46,803 nt of DNA from Achromobacter xylosoxidans (GCF_002192695.1 NZ_MTLG01000119.1:1-46803), one strand, 5' to 3'. Shown: positions 26,576 to 36,128, counted from the first letter of the stretch. Program-made: numbers and translations. The notes: a model not told the origin generated them from the letters alone.

Positions 26576-28060
26576 ATGTCTTTTTTCTCCTCTTTTCGTC
26601 GCGAATGGATGTCCAGTCCTCGTAACGATATTCTTGCGGGCATCGTCGTTGCCCTTGCTCTTATCCCCGAAGCCATCGGCTTTTCCATCATCGCGGGTAT
26701 TGATCCGCGGGTAGGCCTCTACGCATCGTTCTCGATCGCGGTAATCATCGCTTTAGTGGGCGGCCGGCCTGGCATGATTTCTGCGGCCACGGCCGCCATT
26801 GCCGTGCTGGTGGTGCCTTTGGTCAAGGATCATGGCGTTGAATACCTGTTCGCCGCCACAATCCTGATGGGCATCTTCCAGATCATCGCCGGCTTTCTTC
26901 GGCTTGACCTGCTGATGCAGTATGTGTCGCGGTCTGTCGTCACCGGGTTCGTGAACGCGCTGGCAATTCTGATCTTTGTTGCCCAGTTGCCGCAGCTGAC
27001 CAACGTCACGTGGGTCACCTACGTGATGGTGGCGGGAGGGTTGGCGATCATCTATCTGTTTCCGCGCCTGACCCGGGCCGTGCCGTCGCCGTTGATCGCG
27101 ATCATCGTGTTGACGGCCATCTCTATTTACTGGGGCCTGCCCGTCAACACGGTGGGCGACATGGGCAAGCTGCCGTCGTCCCTGCCTTCGTTCCTGATTC
27201 CGAACGTGCCCTTCACGTTTGAAACCTTGCAGATCATTCTTCCGTATTCGCTGACCATGGCGGCGGTGGGTTTGCTGGAGTCGATGATGACCGCGCAGAT
27301 CGTGGACGACTTGACCGACACGCCCAGCAATAAGCGGCGCGAATGCAAGGGCCAGGGTATCGCGAACTTCGTGACGGGCTTCTTTGGCGGCATGGGCGGT
27401 TGTGCCATGATCGGCCAGTCCGTCATCAACGTGAAGTCGGGCGGTTCGACGCGGCTTTCCACTTTCGTGGCGGGTTCCTTCCTGCTGTTCCTGATCGTGG
27501 TGCTGGGGCCCTTGGTGGCCAGGATTCCCATGCCGGCACTGGTCGCGGTCATGATCATGGTGTCCATCGGCACGTTCAGTTGGGGTTCGATCCGCAACCT
27601 GCGTTCGCATCCCTGGCAGTCTTCCGTGGTCATGCTGGCGACCGTTGTGGTGGTCGTCTGGACGCATGACCTTGCACAGGGCGTACTGGCGGGCGTGCTG
27701 TTGAGCGGCGTGTTCTTCGCGGGTAAGGTCAAGCGGCTCTTCGCAGTGACTTCGGCCTTGTCTGAGGACGGGCGCACCCGCACCTACTACTACGAGGGCC
27801 AGGTGTTTTTTGCATCCACCGATCGGTTTTCAGAAGCCATTGATTTTAAAGAGGTCGTCGACCACGTGGTGCTGGATGTATCCGCCGCGCACTTCTGGGA
27901 CATCTCGGCCGTGGGTGCCCTGGACAAGGTCGTGATCAAGCTGCGCCGCGAAGGCACGACTGTAGATGTCGTCGGTTTGAATGCCGCCAGCGCCACCATG
28001 ATTGGTCGATTTGCAATTCACGACAAACCCGGCGCCGACACCAAGTCGTTGGGACACTAA
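26576..28060 (+). CDS. SulP-family inorganic anion transporter
   Basis: A 494-residue inner-membrane protein with about ten to twelve hydrophobic helices and a C-terminal STAS domain (about 400-480; HVVLDVSAAHFWDISAVGALDKVVIKL). Visible family segments include DILAGIVVALALIPEAIGFSIIAGIDPRVGLYASF and GFFGGMGGCAMIGQSVINV. SulP proteins carry sulfate, bicarbonate, molybdate or other anions; the substrate here cannot be told. The start has no good ribosome-binding site, in keeping with control by the leader. The universal stress protein gene follows after nine bases, so the two form an operon. Confidence 0.9.
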   Translation: MSFFSSFRREWMSSPRNDILAGIVVALALIPEAIGFSIIAGIDPRVGLYASFSIAVIIALVGGRPGMISAATAAIAVLVVPLVKDHGVEYLFAATILMGIFQIIAGFLRLDLLMQYVSRSVVTGFVNALAILIFVAQLPQLTNVTWVTYVMVAGGLAIIYLFPRLTRAVPSPLIAIIVLTAISIYWGLPVNTVGDMGKLPSSLPSFLIPNVPFTFETLQIILPYSLTMAAVGLLESMMTAQIVDDLTDTPSNKRRECKGQGIANFVTGFFGGMGGCAMIGQSVINVKSGGSTRLSTFVAGSFLLFLIVVLGPLVARIPMPALVAVMIMVSIGTFSWGSIRNLRSHPWQSSVVMLATVVVVVWTHDLAQGVLAGVLLSGVFFAGKVKRLFAVTSALSEDGRTRTYYYEGQVFFASTDRFSEAIDFKEVVDHVVLDVSAAHFWDISAVGALDKVVIKLRREGTTVDVVGLNAASATMIGRFAIHDKPGADTKSLGH

Positions 28061-28069
28061 GGAGAAGAT

Positions 28070-28924
28070 ATGTCGAAAGTACTTGCATGCATCGATGCCT
28101 CCCACTACGCCGCCGCGGTCTGCGACTTGTCAGCCTGGGCGGCGCACCGTCTTTCCTGGAGAGTTGAACTGCTGCATGTTGTGCAGCGAAAAAGCGCGGT
28201 GACAGCGCGGCACGACCTTAGTGGCGCTATCGGGCTAGGTGTGAAAAGCGAGCTGCTAGAAGAGCTGACTCGCATCGAAGAAGCGCAAGGAAAACTGGCG
28301 GTCGAAGGTGGCCGCGCCCTCTTGGCGACCGCTGAAGAGCGATTACGGGCTGCCGGCATCGGCGACGTCAGTACGGTGCACCTCCATGGTGGCATTGTGG
28401 AAACCATTATCGAGCGCGAAGCCGAGGCTGGCTTGGTGGTGATGGGCAAGCGGGGAGCGTCGAGCGAATTCGCCGCCGGCCATCTCGGATCGAAAATCGA
28501 GCGCGTGCTTCGAGCCAGTAACAAGCCGCTATTTGTTGCTCCCGAGCGGCACGTGCCGCCAATGCGCGCTGTGATTGCCTACGATGGCGGAAAGTCTATT
28601 GCTAGAGCGATTGCATTGCTGACAAGCACGCCGATGCTGGACGGTCTGCCAATACACCTCGTGAGGGCTGGCGCGGAGTCGCAGGAGAATCGAGCCCAGA
28701 TGGAGCAGGTCGTTCAGCTATTCGCGCAAAGCGGGCGAACGGCAACTTTTTCGATTACCCCGGGGGCTCCAGAGAAAGTTATCGCTGACTGCGTAGCCGG
28801 TGGTCCGATGTCCGTGCTGGTCATGGGTGCCTATGGTCACTCGCCGCTCAGGAATTTGATCGTCGGCAGTACCACGACGGCAATGATACGAGCTGTTGAG
28901 GTGCCGATCCTGCTTGCGCGATAG
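28070..28924 (+). CDS. Tandem-domain universal stress protein
   Basis: A 284-residue cytoplasmic protein with two UspA domains (about 1-155 and 160-284). The second has the ATP-binding pattern G-x2-G-x9-G-S/T (GAYGHSPLRNLIVGST). The first has GKRGASSEFAAGHLGS, nearly the same pattern. A good AAGGAGA site lies before the ATG. It is co-transcribed with sulP; such pairs occur on other metal and stress islands, where the Usp protein may tune the transporter, but this is inferred. Confidence 0.9.
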   Translation: MSKVLACIDASHYAAAVCDLSAWAAHRLSWRVELLHVVQRKSAVTARHDLSGAIGLGVKSELLEELTRIEEAQGKLAVEGGRALLATAEERLRAAGIGDVSTVHLHGGIVETIIEREAEAGLVVMGKRGASSEFAAGHLGSKIERVLRASNKPLFVAPERHVPPMRAVIAYDGGKSIARAIALLTSTPMLDGLPIHLVRAGAESQENRAQMEQVVQLFAQSGRTATFSITPGAPEKVIADCVAGGPMSVLVMGAYGHSPLRNLIVGSTTTAMIRAVEVPILLAR

Positions 28925-29215
28925 CGCTGTGAAATTATGGAATGCCCTGAGGTGACTGGTGTGCGTCACCTGCATAGGATCGGGTGAATGTCCGGCTTTG
29001 GCCGGCAAGCGACCGTTCGCCGGCCCGGGATGCATCAACCTCAGTTTGCTCTGCCATCTCAACGGCATCGTTAGCTCGATCCCGAGGTAACGAACCCTGC
29101 GTTCAAGCTTCGTTCGCCCAAGCAGCAGCTATACCGCTGGAAGATTCTTCGTCCTGAGGTACATCAGCGAAGGAATTATGCGAAGTTTGATTGAAAGCTC
29201 TGAGTGAAACGAATT
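28925..29215. other. Intergenic region between usp and chrA
   Basis: No gene seen. GGCCGGC and GCCGGCC around 29000-29025 form an inverted repeat that could end transcription or be a relic of a mobile element. The usp gene (from the left) and chrA (from the right) converge on this region. Confidence 0.4.
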
Positions 29216-30445
29216 TCAGATGCCCATCGCCATGACCCAGCCTGCCAAGCCAGCCAGCAGCACCACGAGCGCTGGCGGCACGCGCCCCACTGTGAGCAGC
29301 CCGAACGAGAGCAACGCCAACCCGAAGTCCGCCTTGCCGTGGATGGCGCTTGTCCACACCGGGTCATATAAGGCCGATACCAGGATACCAACCACGCCGG
29401 CGTTGATGCCCGCCATGGTCGTCTGAATACCCGCCCGGTGGCGAAGCGCCGCCCAGAACGGCAATGCGCCGACCAGCATGAGGAAGGCTGGGAGGAATAT
29501 GGTGCCCAGCAGAGCCAGGCCGCCAATCCAGCCATGCAGCGGGCCGTGGGCTATTGCGCCAAGATACGCCGAAAAAGTGAACAGCGGTCCCGGCACGGCC
29601 TGGGCAGCGCCATAGCCAGCTAGGAAGTCTGCGTTGCTGACGATGCCGCTGGGCACCACGGTGGCTTGCAGCAGCGGCAGCACAACGTGCCCACCGCCGA
29701 AGACTAGCGCACCGGAACGGTACACCCCATCCAGCAGCGCTATCGTGGACGATCCCGTGGCTGCTGCACATAGGGGCAGCAAGACAAGCGGTGTTGCAAA
29801 CAGAAGCAGCGCAATGACGCCCAGTCTGCGCGAGACCGGGTAGCTGTGAGCTTGGCCACCGCCAGGTTGTGAAATCTTCAGCGTCCACCAGCCCAGCAGT
29901 CCTGCCAACAAGATCGCGACAATCTGTCCCGCTGCTGAGGGTAGGATCATGGTCAGCAGTGCCGCCAGAATGGCCAGGGCAGCGCGTGGCCGGTCAGGGC
30001 ACAACGACTTGGCCATGCCCCACACCGCCTGAGCTACGATGGCCACGGCGACTACCTTGAGACCATGCACCCACCCGGACTGGGCTAGTCCCTGGTACTC
30101 AGCGATGCCGAAGGCAAACAGGATTAGCGCGATGGCCGATGGCAAAGTGAACCCTGCCCACGCCGCCAGCAAGCCCAACCAGCCAGCGCGACCCAGCCCA
30201 AGCGCCATGCCCACCTGGCTGCTGGCCGGACCCGGAAGAAACTGGCACAAGGCGACCAGATCGGAATAGCTGCGGTCATCCAGCCAGCGGCGGCGCTCGA
30301 CAAACTCCGAGCGGAAATAACCCAGATGCGCGATCGGCCCACCGAAGGAGGTCAATCCCAGTTTAAGGAAGGCGCCGAAGACTTCAACGGGTGAACCGCG
30401 CGTAGCTACAGCTTCGTGCTGTACGGTGTTGGTGGAGCCTGTCAT
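29216..30445 (-). CDS. chrA: Chromate transporter ChrA
   Basis: A 409-residue inner-membrane protein of the CHR family, which expels chromate using the proton gradient. Both CHR halves are present: the first has GLTSFGGPIAHLGYFRSEFVERRRWLDD and CQFLPGPASSQ, the second has GALVFGGGHVVLPLL and GAAQAVPGPLFTFSAYLG. This is the long, two-domain form. It overlaps the PadR gene by four bases, so it is translated with its regulator. Confidence 0.93.
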   Translation of the reverse strand: MTGSTNTVQHEAVATRGSPVEVFGAFLKLGLTSFGGPIAHLGYFRSEFVERRRWLDDRSYSDLVALCQFLPGPASSQVGMALGLGRAGWLGLLAAWAGFTLPSAIALILFAFGIAEYQGLAQSGWVHGLKVVAVAIVAQAVWGMAKSLCPDRPRAALAILAALLTMILPSAAGQIVAILLAGLLGWWTLKISQPGGGQAHSYPVSRRLGVIALLLFATPLVLLPLCAAATGSSTIALLDGVYRSGALVFGGGHVVLPLLQATVVPSGIVSNADFLAGYGAAQAVPGPLFTFSAYLGAIAHGPLHGWIGGLALLGTIFLPAFLMLVGALPFWAALRHRAGIQTTMAGINAGVVGILVSALYDPVWTSAIHGKADFGLALLSFGLLTVGRVPPALVVLLAGLAGWVMAMGI

Positions 30446-30771
30446 TTGTGCATTGCCTCCCCGGTGAACTCCCGGATGCGTTCCTTGGCCAGCGCCAAGC
30501 CTTCCTTGCCCTTGGGCGTGATCGTGTAGAGCTTTCGCACGGTGCGTCCGTCGCGCTCCTGGCGCGAAACTAGGTATCCGTCGCGCTCCATCTTGTGAAG
30601 CATCGGGTACAGCGTTCCGGGAGAAAGTCGGTAGCCGTGGTGGGCCAGTTCGTCAATCATCCACTGCCCATAGATCTCCTGCGCGGCTGCGTGGTGCAGC
30701 ACGTGCAGGCGGATCAGCCCCGATAGCAGATCGTGGTGCTCCATGGCGCGAGGTGTTGAGTTCTCTTTCAT
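30442..30771 (-). CDS. PadR-family regulator of chrA
   Basis: A 109-residue transcription factor with a winged helix (about 15-90; HVLHHAAAQEIYGQWMIDEL, LSPGTLYPMLHKMERDGYLVSR, RKLYTITPKGKEGLA), the typical PadR pattern, and a short C-terminal helix. It starts at ATG 30769-30771. Its gene overlaps chrA and its start lies on a palindrome, so it is probably an autoregulated chromate-responsive repressor; chromate sensing is inferred from the operon. Confidence 0.88.
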   Translation of the reverse strand: MKENSTPRAMEHHDLLSGLIRLHVLHHAAAQEIYGQWMIDELAHHGYRLSPGTLYPMLHKMERDGYLVSRQERDGRTVRKLYTITPKGKEGLALAKERIREFTGEAMHK

Positions 30772-30785
30772 ATCGAGTTTCGATA
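30771..30785. promoter_or_regulatory. Palindrome at the PadR start
   Basis: TATCGA (30771-30776) and TCGATA (30780-30785) around GTT. It reaches the start codon of the PadR gene. TTCG-ATAA-CGAA follows within a few bases. A minus-strand TATGAT at 30796-30801 could be the -10 box of this operon. Confidence 0.55.
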
Positions 30786-31097
30786 ACGAAATACGATCAT
30801 AGCACTTGCACCAAGATTCTAGGTTGGTCCAGCTGTTCCGTCTTGAAGGGCAGTTATTGGCTGTGGATGAAACCGGTCGTTGCAACAGCTTGGTTCAATC
30901 GCTCGGCCGATGACGACCCACTTCGGCCGGTCGGAGTGCCTCGGTCAACGGCTGCTGTGCAGCGATTGCTGTCCATTGAATCCACCGCATGGTGACGCTG
31001 CATCGCCTCGCGCATTACGGCCCGAAACGAACGTCCGATCCGTCATGAAAAAGTAATTGGCGCCACCTACATTCATTGCTTCGTTAAATCCAGACAA
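30786..31097. other. Intergenic region before phoX
   Basis: No gene seen. It contains GACCCACTTCGGCCGGTC (30914-30931), which matches 26286-26303 at 16 of 18 bases. It should hold the phoX promoter and the PadR promoter, but no clear Pho box was found; CCGTCAT near 31047 is only a weak half-site. Confidence 0.4.
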
Positions 31098-31445
31098 ATG
31101 GACAATATGAAGACCAACATGAATGCGCCCGTCGTGGACTTCAATGACGAGGACTCGAACACATCGCCAAATCCGACATTCGACGCGGTGCTACAAACCC
31201 GCTTGAGTCGACGCCGGATTCTGAAGGGAGGCATGGCAACGGTGGGCTCTGCCCTGTTCGGGGTTGGCCTGGCGGGCTGTAATGGCGACGGAGACGACGA
31301 CAGCGATGTCGATAGCCCGGACACACCGCCCACAGGAGCTCCTCCCACGGAGCCCTCGGAAAAACTGCTCAATTTCGGCGCGGTTCCGAAATCGCTGGCA
31401 GACGCGGTCAGCGTTCCTTCCGGATACACCGCGCAAGTGCTCTAT
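31098..31445 (+). pseudogene. phoX-like gene, 5' part (transposon-split)
   Basis: The first 116 codons of a PhoX/DUF839-type phosphatase. They encode a Tat signal with SRRRILKGG, followed by a hydrophobic stretch ending in GLAGC, a possible lipobox, then an Asp/Pro/Thr-rich linker and the start of the mature domain (AVSVPSGYTAQVLYG). The frame enters the transposon and stops at 31472. Joining base 31445 to 39681 restores a continuous frame of 756 codons. ATGs at 31107 and 31119 are also possible starts; no strong ribosome-binding site is seen. Confidence 0.9.
31441..31445. repeat. Target-site duplication TCTAT (left)
   Basis: TCTAT directly outside the left terminal repeat, the same as 39676-39680. 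Five-base duplications are typical of Tn3-family insertion, so both ends come from one event. Confidence 0.95.
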
Positions 31446-31483
31446 GGGGTCGCCTCAGAAAACGGAAAATAAAGCACGCTAAG
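31446..31483 (+). repeat. Left terminal inverted repeat
   Basis: Thirty-eight bases starting GGGGTCGCCTCAG. It matches the right end except for base 8 (C here, T at the other end). The last codons of tnpA overlap it. Confidence 0.95.
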
Positions 31484-34445
31484 CCGGTTGCAGCGGTCGT
31501 AGCGGCCTGAACTTGCCCGCGCCGATCTTGGCGCTGCTGCGCCAGAGGTAATCGCCGGTGAGGTTGATGTGCTCCCAACCGAGCGGCGACAGGTACTGCA
31601 ACAGCGCGTCATCAACGGCATGGCCGTTGCCACGCAGCGCGTGCGCAGCCCGTTCCAGATAGACCGTGTTCCACAACACGACGGCAGCCGTTACCAGATT
31701 GAGGCCGCTAGCCCGGTAGCGCTGCTGCTCGAAACTGCGGTCGCGGATTTCACCCAGGCGGTTGAAAAACACTGCCCTGGCCAGCGCATTGCGCGCCTCG
31801 CCCTTGTTCAGGCCGGCATGCACGCGGCGGCGCAGTTCCACGCTTTGCAGCCAGTCCAGGATGAACAGCGTGCGCTCGATGCGGCCCAGCTCGCGGAGCG
31901 CCACGGCCAGGCCGTTCTGGCGTGGGTAGCTGCCGAGCTTTCGGAGCATCAGGGAGGCCGTCACCGTGCCCTGCTTGATCGAGGTGGCCAGCCGCAGGAT
32001 TTCGTCCCAATGGGCGCGGACGTGCTTGATGTTGAGCGTGCCGCCGATCATGGGTTTCAGCGCGTCATAGGCGGCGTCGCCCTTCGGGATGTAGAGCTTG
32101 GTGTCGCCCAGGTCGCGGATGCGCGGCGCGAAGCGGAAGCCCAGGAGGTGCATCAGGGCGAAGACGTGATCGGTGAAGCCCGCCGTGTCGGTGTAATGCT
32201 CCTCGATCCGCAAGTCGGACTCGTGGTACAGCAGGCCGTCGAGCACGTAGGTCGAATCGCGCACGCCGACGTTCACGACCTTGGTGTGAAATGGCGCGTA
32301 CTGGTCAGAAATGTGGGTGTAGAACGTCCGCCCTGGGCTGCTCCCGTATTTCGGGTTGATGTGGCCGGTGCTCTCGGCCTTGCTGCCGGTGCGGAAGTTC
32401 TGGCCGTCCGACGATGAGGTGGTGCCGTCGCCCCAGTGCTCGGCGAAGGGATGGCGGAACTGTGCGTTGACCAGATCGGCCAGCGCCGCCCCGTAGGTTT
32501 CGTCGCGGATGTGCCAGGCTTGCAGCCAAGCCAGCTTGGCGTAGGTCGTGCCGGGGCAAGACTCCGCCATCTTGGTCAGGCCCAGGTTGATCGCGTCGGC
32601 GAGGATCGTGGTCAGCAACAGGTTCTTGTCTTTGGCCGGGTCGCCCGATTTCAGATGCGCGAAATGCCGAGTGAAGCCCGTCCATTCGTCCACCTCCAGC
32701 AGCAGTTCGGTGATCTTGACGTGCGGCAGGATCATTGCCGTCTGGTCGATCAGCGCTTGGGCGGTGTCGGGTACCGCCGCGTCGAGCGGCGTGATCTTCA
32801 AGCCTGACTCGGTGATGATGGCGTCCGGCAGCTCGTTGGCCGTCGCCATACGGTTGACGGTGGCAAGCTGTGTTTCCAGCAGCGTCAGCCGGTCGTTCAG
32901 GTACCGGTTGCAGTCGGTGGCCACGGCCAGCGGCAATTCGCTGGCCTGCTTGAGGCTGGCGAATTTCGCGGGCGGCACCAGGTAGTCCTCGAAGTCCTTG
33001 AACTGGCGCGACCCCTGCACCCAGATGTCGCCGGAACGCAACGCGTTCTTCATCTCCGACAGCGCGCACAGTTCGTAGTAGCGCCGGTCGATGCCGGTGT
33101 CGGTCATGACCAGCTTCTGCCAGCGCGGCTTGATGAACTCGGTCGGCGCGTCGGCGGGCACCTTGCGGGCGTTGTCGCTGTTCATGCCGCGCAGCACCTC
33201 GATGGCGTCGAGCACGTCCTTCGCGGCGGGAGCGGCCCGCAGCTTGAGCACGGCAAGGAATTCCGGCGCGTAGCGGCGCAGCGTGGCGTAGCTTTCGCCG
33301 ATGCGGTGCAGGAAATCGAAGTCCTCGGGCTGCGCAAGCTTCTGCGCTTCGGTGACGCTCTCGGCGAAGGCATCCCAGGACATGACGGCCTCGATGGCGG
33401 CGAACGGATCGCGGCCCGCCTGCTTGGCCTCGATCAGCGCCTGGCCGATGCGGCCGAACAGCCGCACCTTGGCGTTGATCGCCTTGCCGGACGCCTGGAA
33501 TTGCTGCTGATGCTTGTTCTTGGCGGCGTTGAACAGCTTGCCCAGGATGCGGTCGTGCAGGTCGATGATTTCGTCGGTGACGGTGGCCATGCCCTCGATG
33601 GCAAGCGCCACCAGGGTGGCATAGCGTCGCTGCGCCTCGAACTTGGCCAGGTCGGCGGGCGTCATCTGGCCACCCTCACGGGCGATCTTGAGCAGGCGGT
33701 TCTGGTGCACCGACCGCTCGATGCCAGAAGGCAGGTCGAGCGCCTGCCACGCTTTGAGGCGTTCGATGTGTTCCAGCATGTGCCGCGAATTCGGTTTGAC
33801 GGGCGATTGGCGCAGCCAGGCCAGCCAGGTCGTTTTGCCGTTGTCCCGACGCTTGAGCAGATCGTCGAGGCGGCGGCGATGCGCGTCCGACAGCGGTTCG
33901 GCCAAGGCATCGTAGATGCGCCGGTTGGCGCGGGTGATTGCTTCGGCGCTCGCCCGCTCGACGGCGTTGAGGGCAGGCAGAATGACCGACTGCTGCCGCA
34001 GGTGCTCGATCAAGGTGCTGGCCAGCACGATGCCCTTGTCGGTCTGCAAGGCCATCTCGGTCAGCAACTGGACGGCCTGCCGGTAGTGGCCCATGGTAAA
34101 GGGCTGGAAGCCGAACACCGTTTGCAGTTCGACCAGGTGCTCGCGCCGGGTCTGCTCCCGCTGCCCGTATTCGTCCCAGCTTTCGACGCTGACCTTGAGC
34201 TGGTCGGCGACCAGTTTCAACAAGGGCGGAAACGGCGGCTCATCGACGCCCAGGATGACACCAGGAAAGCGCAGGTAACAGAGCTGCACGGCGAAGCCCA
34301 GCCGGTTGGCCGGGCCGCGCCGCTGCCGGATGATGGAGAGGTCGGTTTCGCTGAACGTGTAGTGACGGATCAACTCATCCTTGGTGTCCGGCAACGCCAG
34401 CAGGCTTTCGCGCTCGGCGGCGGACAGGATTGAACGACGTGGCAT
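31479..34445 (-). CDS. tnpA: Tn3-family transposase TnpA
   Basis: A 988-residue DDE transposase of the Tn3 family, which binds the 38-base ends and makes cointegrates. It starts MPRRSILSAAERESLLALPD, as in Tn21/Tn501-group transposases, and has the full family length with no frameshift. It starts two bases after the tnpR stop, and its stop codon lies in the left terminal repeat. Resolution of cointegrates is done by TnpR. Confidence 0.97.
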   Translation of the reverse strand: MPRRSILSAAERESLLALPDTKDELIRHYTFSETDLSIIRQRRGPANRLGFAVQLCYLRFPGVILGVDEPPFPPLLKLVADQLKVSVESWDEYGQREQTRREHLVELQTVFGFQPFTMGHYRQAVQLLTEMALQTDKGIVLASTLIEHLRQQSVILPALNAVERASAEAITRANRRIYDALAEPLSDAHRRRLDDLLKRRDNGKTTWLAWLRQSPVKPNSRHMLEHIERLKAWQALDLPSGIERSVHQNRLLKIAREGGQMTPADLAKFEAQRRYATLVALAIEGMATVTDEIIDLHDRILGKLFNAAKNKHQQQFQASGKAINAKVRLFGRIGQALIEAKQAGRDPFAAIEAVMSWDAFAESVTEAQKLAQPEDFDFLHRIGESYATLRRYAPEFLAVLKLRAAPAAKDVLDAIEVLRGMNSDNARKVPADAPTEFIKPRWQKLVMTDTGIDRRYYELCALSEMKNALRSGDIWVQGSRQFKDFEDYLVPPAKFASLKQASELPLAVATDCNRYLNDRLTLLETQLATVNRMATANELPDAIITESGLKITPLDAAVPDTAQALIDQTAMILPHVKITELLLEVDEWTGFTRHFAHLKSGDPAKDKNLLLTTILADAINLGLTKMAESCPGTTYAKLAWLQAWHIRDETYGAALADLVNAQFRHPFAEHWGDGTTSSSDGQNFRTGSKAESTGHINPKYGSSPGRTFYTHISDQYAPFHTKVVNVGVRDSTYVLDGLLYHESDLRIEEHYTDTAGFTDHVFALMHLLGFRFAPRIRDLGDTKLYIPKGDAAYDALKPMIGGTLNIKHVRAHWDEILRLATSIKQGTVTASLMLRKLGSYPRQNGLAVALRELGRIERTLFILDWLQSVELRRRVHAGLNKGEARNALARAVFFNRLGEIRDRSFEQQRYRASGLNLVTAAVVLWNTVYLERAAHALRGNGHAVDDALLQYLSPLGWEHINLTGDYLWRSSAKIGAGKFRPLRPLQPA

Positions 34446-34447
34446 AT

Positions 34448-35008
34448 TTACTGATCCGTTCTCAAGTATTGATACAGGGTTTCGCGACTGATTCCGAATT
34501 CACGAGCCAGCTTGGTCTTTTGCTCGCCAGCCTCGACACGTTGGCGCAGTTCGGCAATACGCTCAGACGACAGGGATTTCTTCCTGCCACGGTAGGCCCC
34601 GCGCTGCTTGGCGAGCGCGATGCCCTCGCGCTGCCGCTCGCGGATCAAGGCGCGTTCGAACTCGGCGAACGCGCCCATTACCGACAGCATCAGGTTCGCC
34701 ATCGGCGAGTCCTCGCCGGTGAAGGTCAAATGCTCCTTAAGGAACTCGATGCGTACGCCGCGCTGGGTGAGGCCCTGCACCAGGCGGCGCAGGTCGTCGA
34801 GGTTGCGCGCCAGACGATCCATGCTGTGCACCACGACCGTGTCGCCTTCGCGCACGAAGGCGAGCAGCCGTTCCAGTTCGGGCCGCCGTGTGTCCTTGCC
34901 CGACGCCTTGTCGGTGAACACTTTATCCACCTGGATCTGTTCGAGCTGCCGTTCTGGGTTCTGGTCGAAGCTGCTGACGCGGACGTAACCGATGCGCTGA
35001 CCGTGCAA
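34448..35008 (-). CDS. tnpR: Serine resolvase TnpR
   Basis: A 186-residue serine recombinase that resolves cointegrates at res. It has the catalytic Ser in GYVRVSS (Ser12), SMDRLARN with active-site Arg, FAEFERALIRERQREG, and a C-terminal helix-turn-helix (TKLAREFGISRETLYQYL). It is transcribed toward tnpA from the res region. Intact. Confidence 0.97.
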   Translation of the reverse strand: MHGQRIGYVRVSSFDQNPERQLEQIQVDKVFTDKASGKDTRRPELERLLAFVREGDTVVVHSMDRLARNLDDLRRLVQGLTQRGVRIEFLKEHLTFTGEDSPMANLMLSVMGAFAEFERALIRERQREGIALAKQRGAYRGRKKSLSSERIAELRQRVEAGEQKTKLAREFGISRETLYQYLRTDQ

Positions 35009-35138
35009 GGTATCCTCCTGAGGGAAATGTGTCAGGAAGAAATCTATGACCCTTGACGGCGTATGTCAATCAATTCGGAAGGCAACTCTATTCTGACGAT
35101 TTAGCGCCGGATGGTCTGACGCCAAGTTAGGGTATGCC
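35009..35138. other. Probable res site
   Basis: The gap between tnpR and the EAL gene, where the resolution site of Tn21-group transposons lies. It contains several TGTCA/TGACG half-sites in both orientations and is AT-richer than its neighbours. Subsites I to III were not delimited. Confidence 0.65.
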
Positions 35139-36128
35139 TCAATCTGACGGTAGCGAGTCGCAGGCGTTCGGATCGGCATCGGTTTCGTTCCCTGTCTTGG
35201 CACGCGCTTCGAAGCGTTGATAACACTCCAACCCGCAGAAGTGCTCGACGTATTCCGCGCCTTCCGGGGTGAAGGCGGCATCGAGCGGGATTTCCTTGCA
35301 GCACACGCAGCAACTGGTGGTGGTCGAGTCACTTGCATTCATGGTGGCACCCCTCCATTGACTGACGAAGACGGCGAATGCCGCCGCCGGCATTGGCTTC
35401 GCGAACAGGAAGCCTTGTCCTGTGTCGCAGTCCGCTTGTCGCAATAGATCAAGACTCGCCGATGTTTCCACGCCTTCAGCCACCACATCCATGCCCAGCC
35501 CGTGCGCAAGCTGAATCACGGTGTGCACGATGGTTTGGTCGCGGCGGTCGTTGGCGAGCCCGGCGACAAACGATTGGTCGATCTTGAGCGTGCTGATTGG
35601 GCAGCACTTCAGATGTTGCAGACAGGAATACCCCGTCCCGAAGTCATCGGCGGCGAAGCGCACACCGATCTGCCGCAAGGCGTCCAGGGCGGGGAAGATC
35701 GCCGGATCACCAAACGCGACCGATTCGGTCAGCTCGATTTCGAGATACTCGGCGGGCAACTCGGCATCAGCCAGCACGCCCTTTACCCACCCGTCGAAGT
35801 CCGGTCCCACTTGGCTCGCCGAAACATTGACGGCCAGCCGGAACGGTCGCCATGCCAGCATTCGCCAGTCACGCATCTGGCGGCAGGCTTCGCCCAGCAC
35901 CCAAGCGCCGATTTCAGGCATCAGGCCGGACGATTCGACCACGGGCAGGAACTGGCCCGGTGGCAATAGTCCAAGCGTCGGATGACGCCAGCGCAACAGG
36001 GCTTCCGCGCCGACAATCCCACCACTGCGCAGATCGACGACGGGCTGGTAGTGCAGTTCAAGCTGCCCGCGCTCGACCGCTTGGGCCAGTTCCGGCGTCG
36101 TCCATCCATCCGGCCGGAAAGCGCTCAT
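35139..36128 (-). CDS. EAL-domain/DUF3330 protein of the mer transposon
   Basis: A 329-residue protein known as Urf2 in Tn501-like elements. Residues about 1-255 form an EAL domain: YQPVVDLRSGGIVGAEALLRW, ELTES, DDFGTGYS, KIDQSFV and VAEGVET, so the residues needed to hydrolyse cyclic di-GMP seem to be present. The last about 65 residues form a Cys-rich DUF3330 module (CCVCCKEIPLDA, HFCGLECYQRFEAR). I start at ATG 36126-36128, which overlaps the end of merE. The open frame extends upstream only as a shadow of merD/merE. Its role in transposon biology is unclear. Confidence 0.85.
   Translation of the reverse strand: MSAFRPDGWTTPELAQAVERGQLELHYQPVVDLRSGGIVGAEALLRWRHPTLGLLPPGQFLPVVESSGLMPEIGAWVLGEACRQMRDWRMLAWRPFRLAVNVSASQVGPDFDGWVKGVLADAELPAEYLEIELTESVAFGDPAIFPALDALRQIGVRFAADDFGTGYSCLQHLKCCPISTLKIDQSFVAGLANDRRDQTIVHTVIQLAHGLGMDVVAEGVETSASLDLLRQADCDTGQGFLFAKPMPAAAFAVFVSQWRGATMNASDSTTTSCCVCCKEIPLDAAFTPEGAEYVEHFCGLECYQRFEARAKTGNETDADPNACDSLPSD

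Noticed and set aside
31030..31097. Pho box before the phoX-like gene
   Set aside because: Only one weak half-site (CCGTCAT) is visible; no second half at the right spacing.
33306..34433. Plus-strand open frame of 375 codons inside tnpA
   Set aside because: Antisense of a full-length transposase; composition typical of shadow frames.
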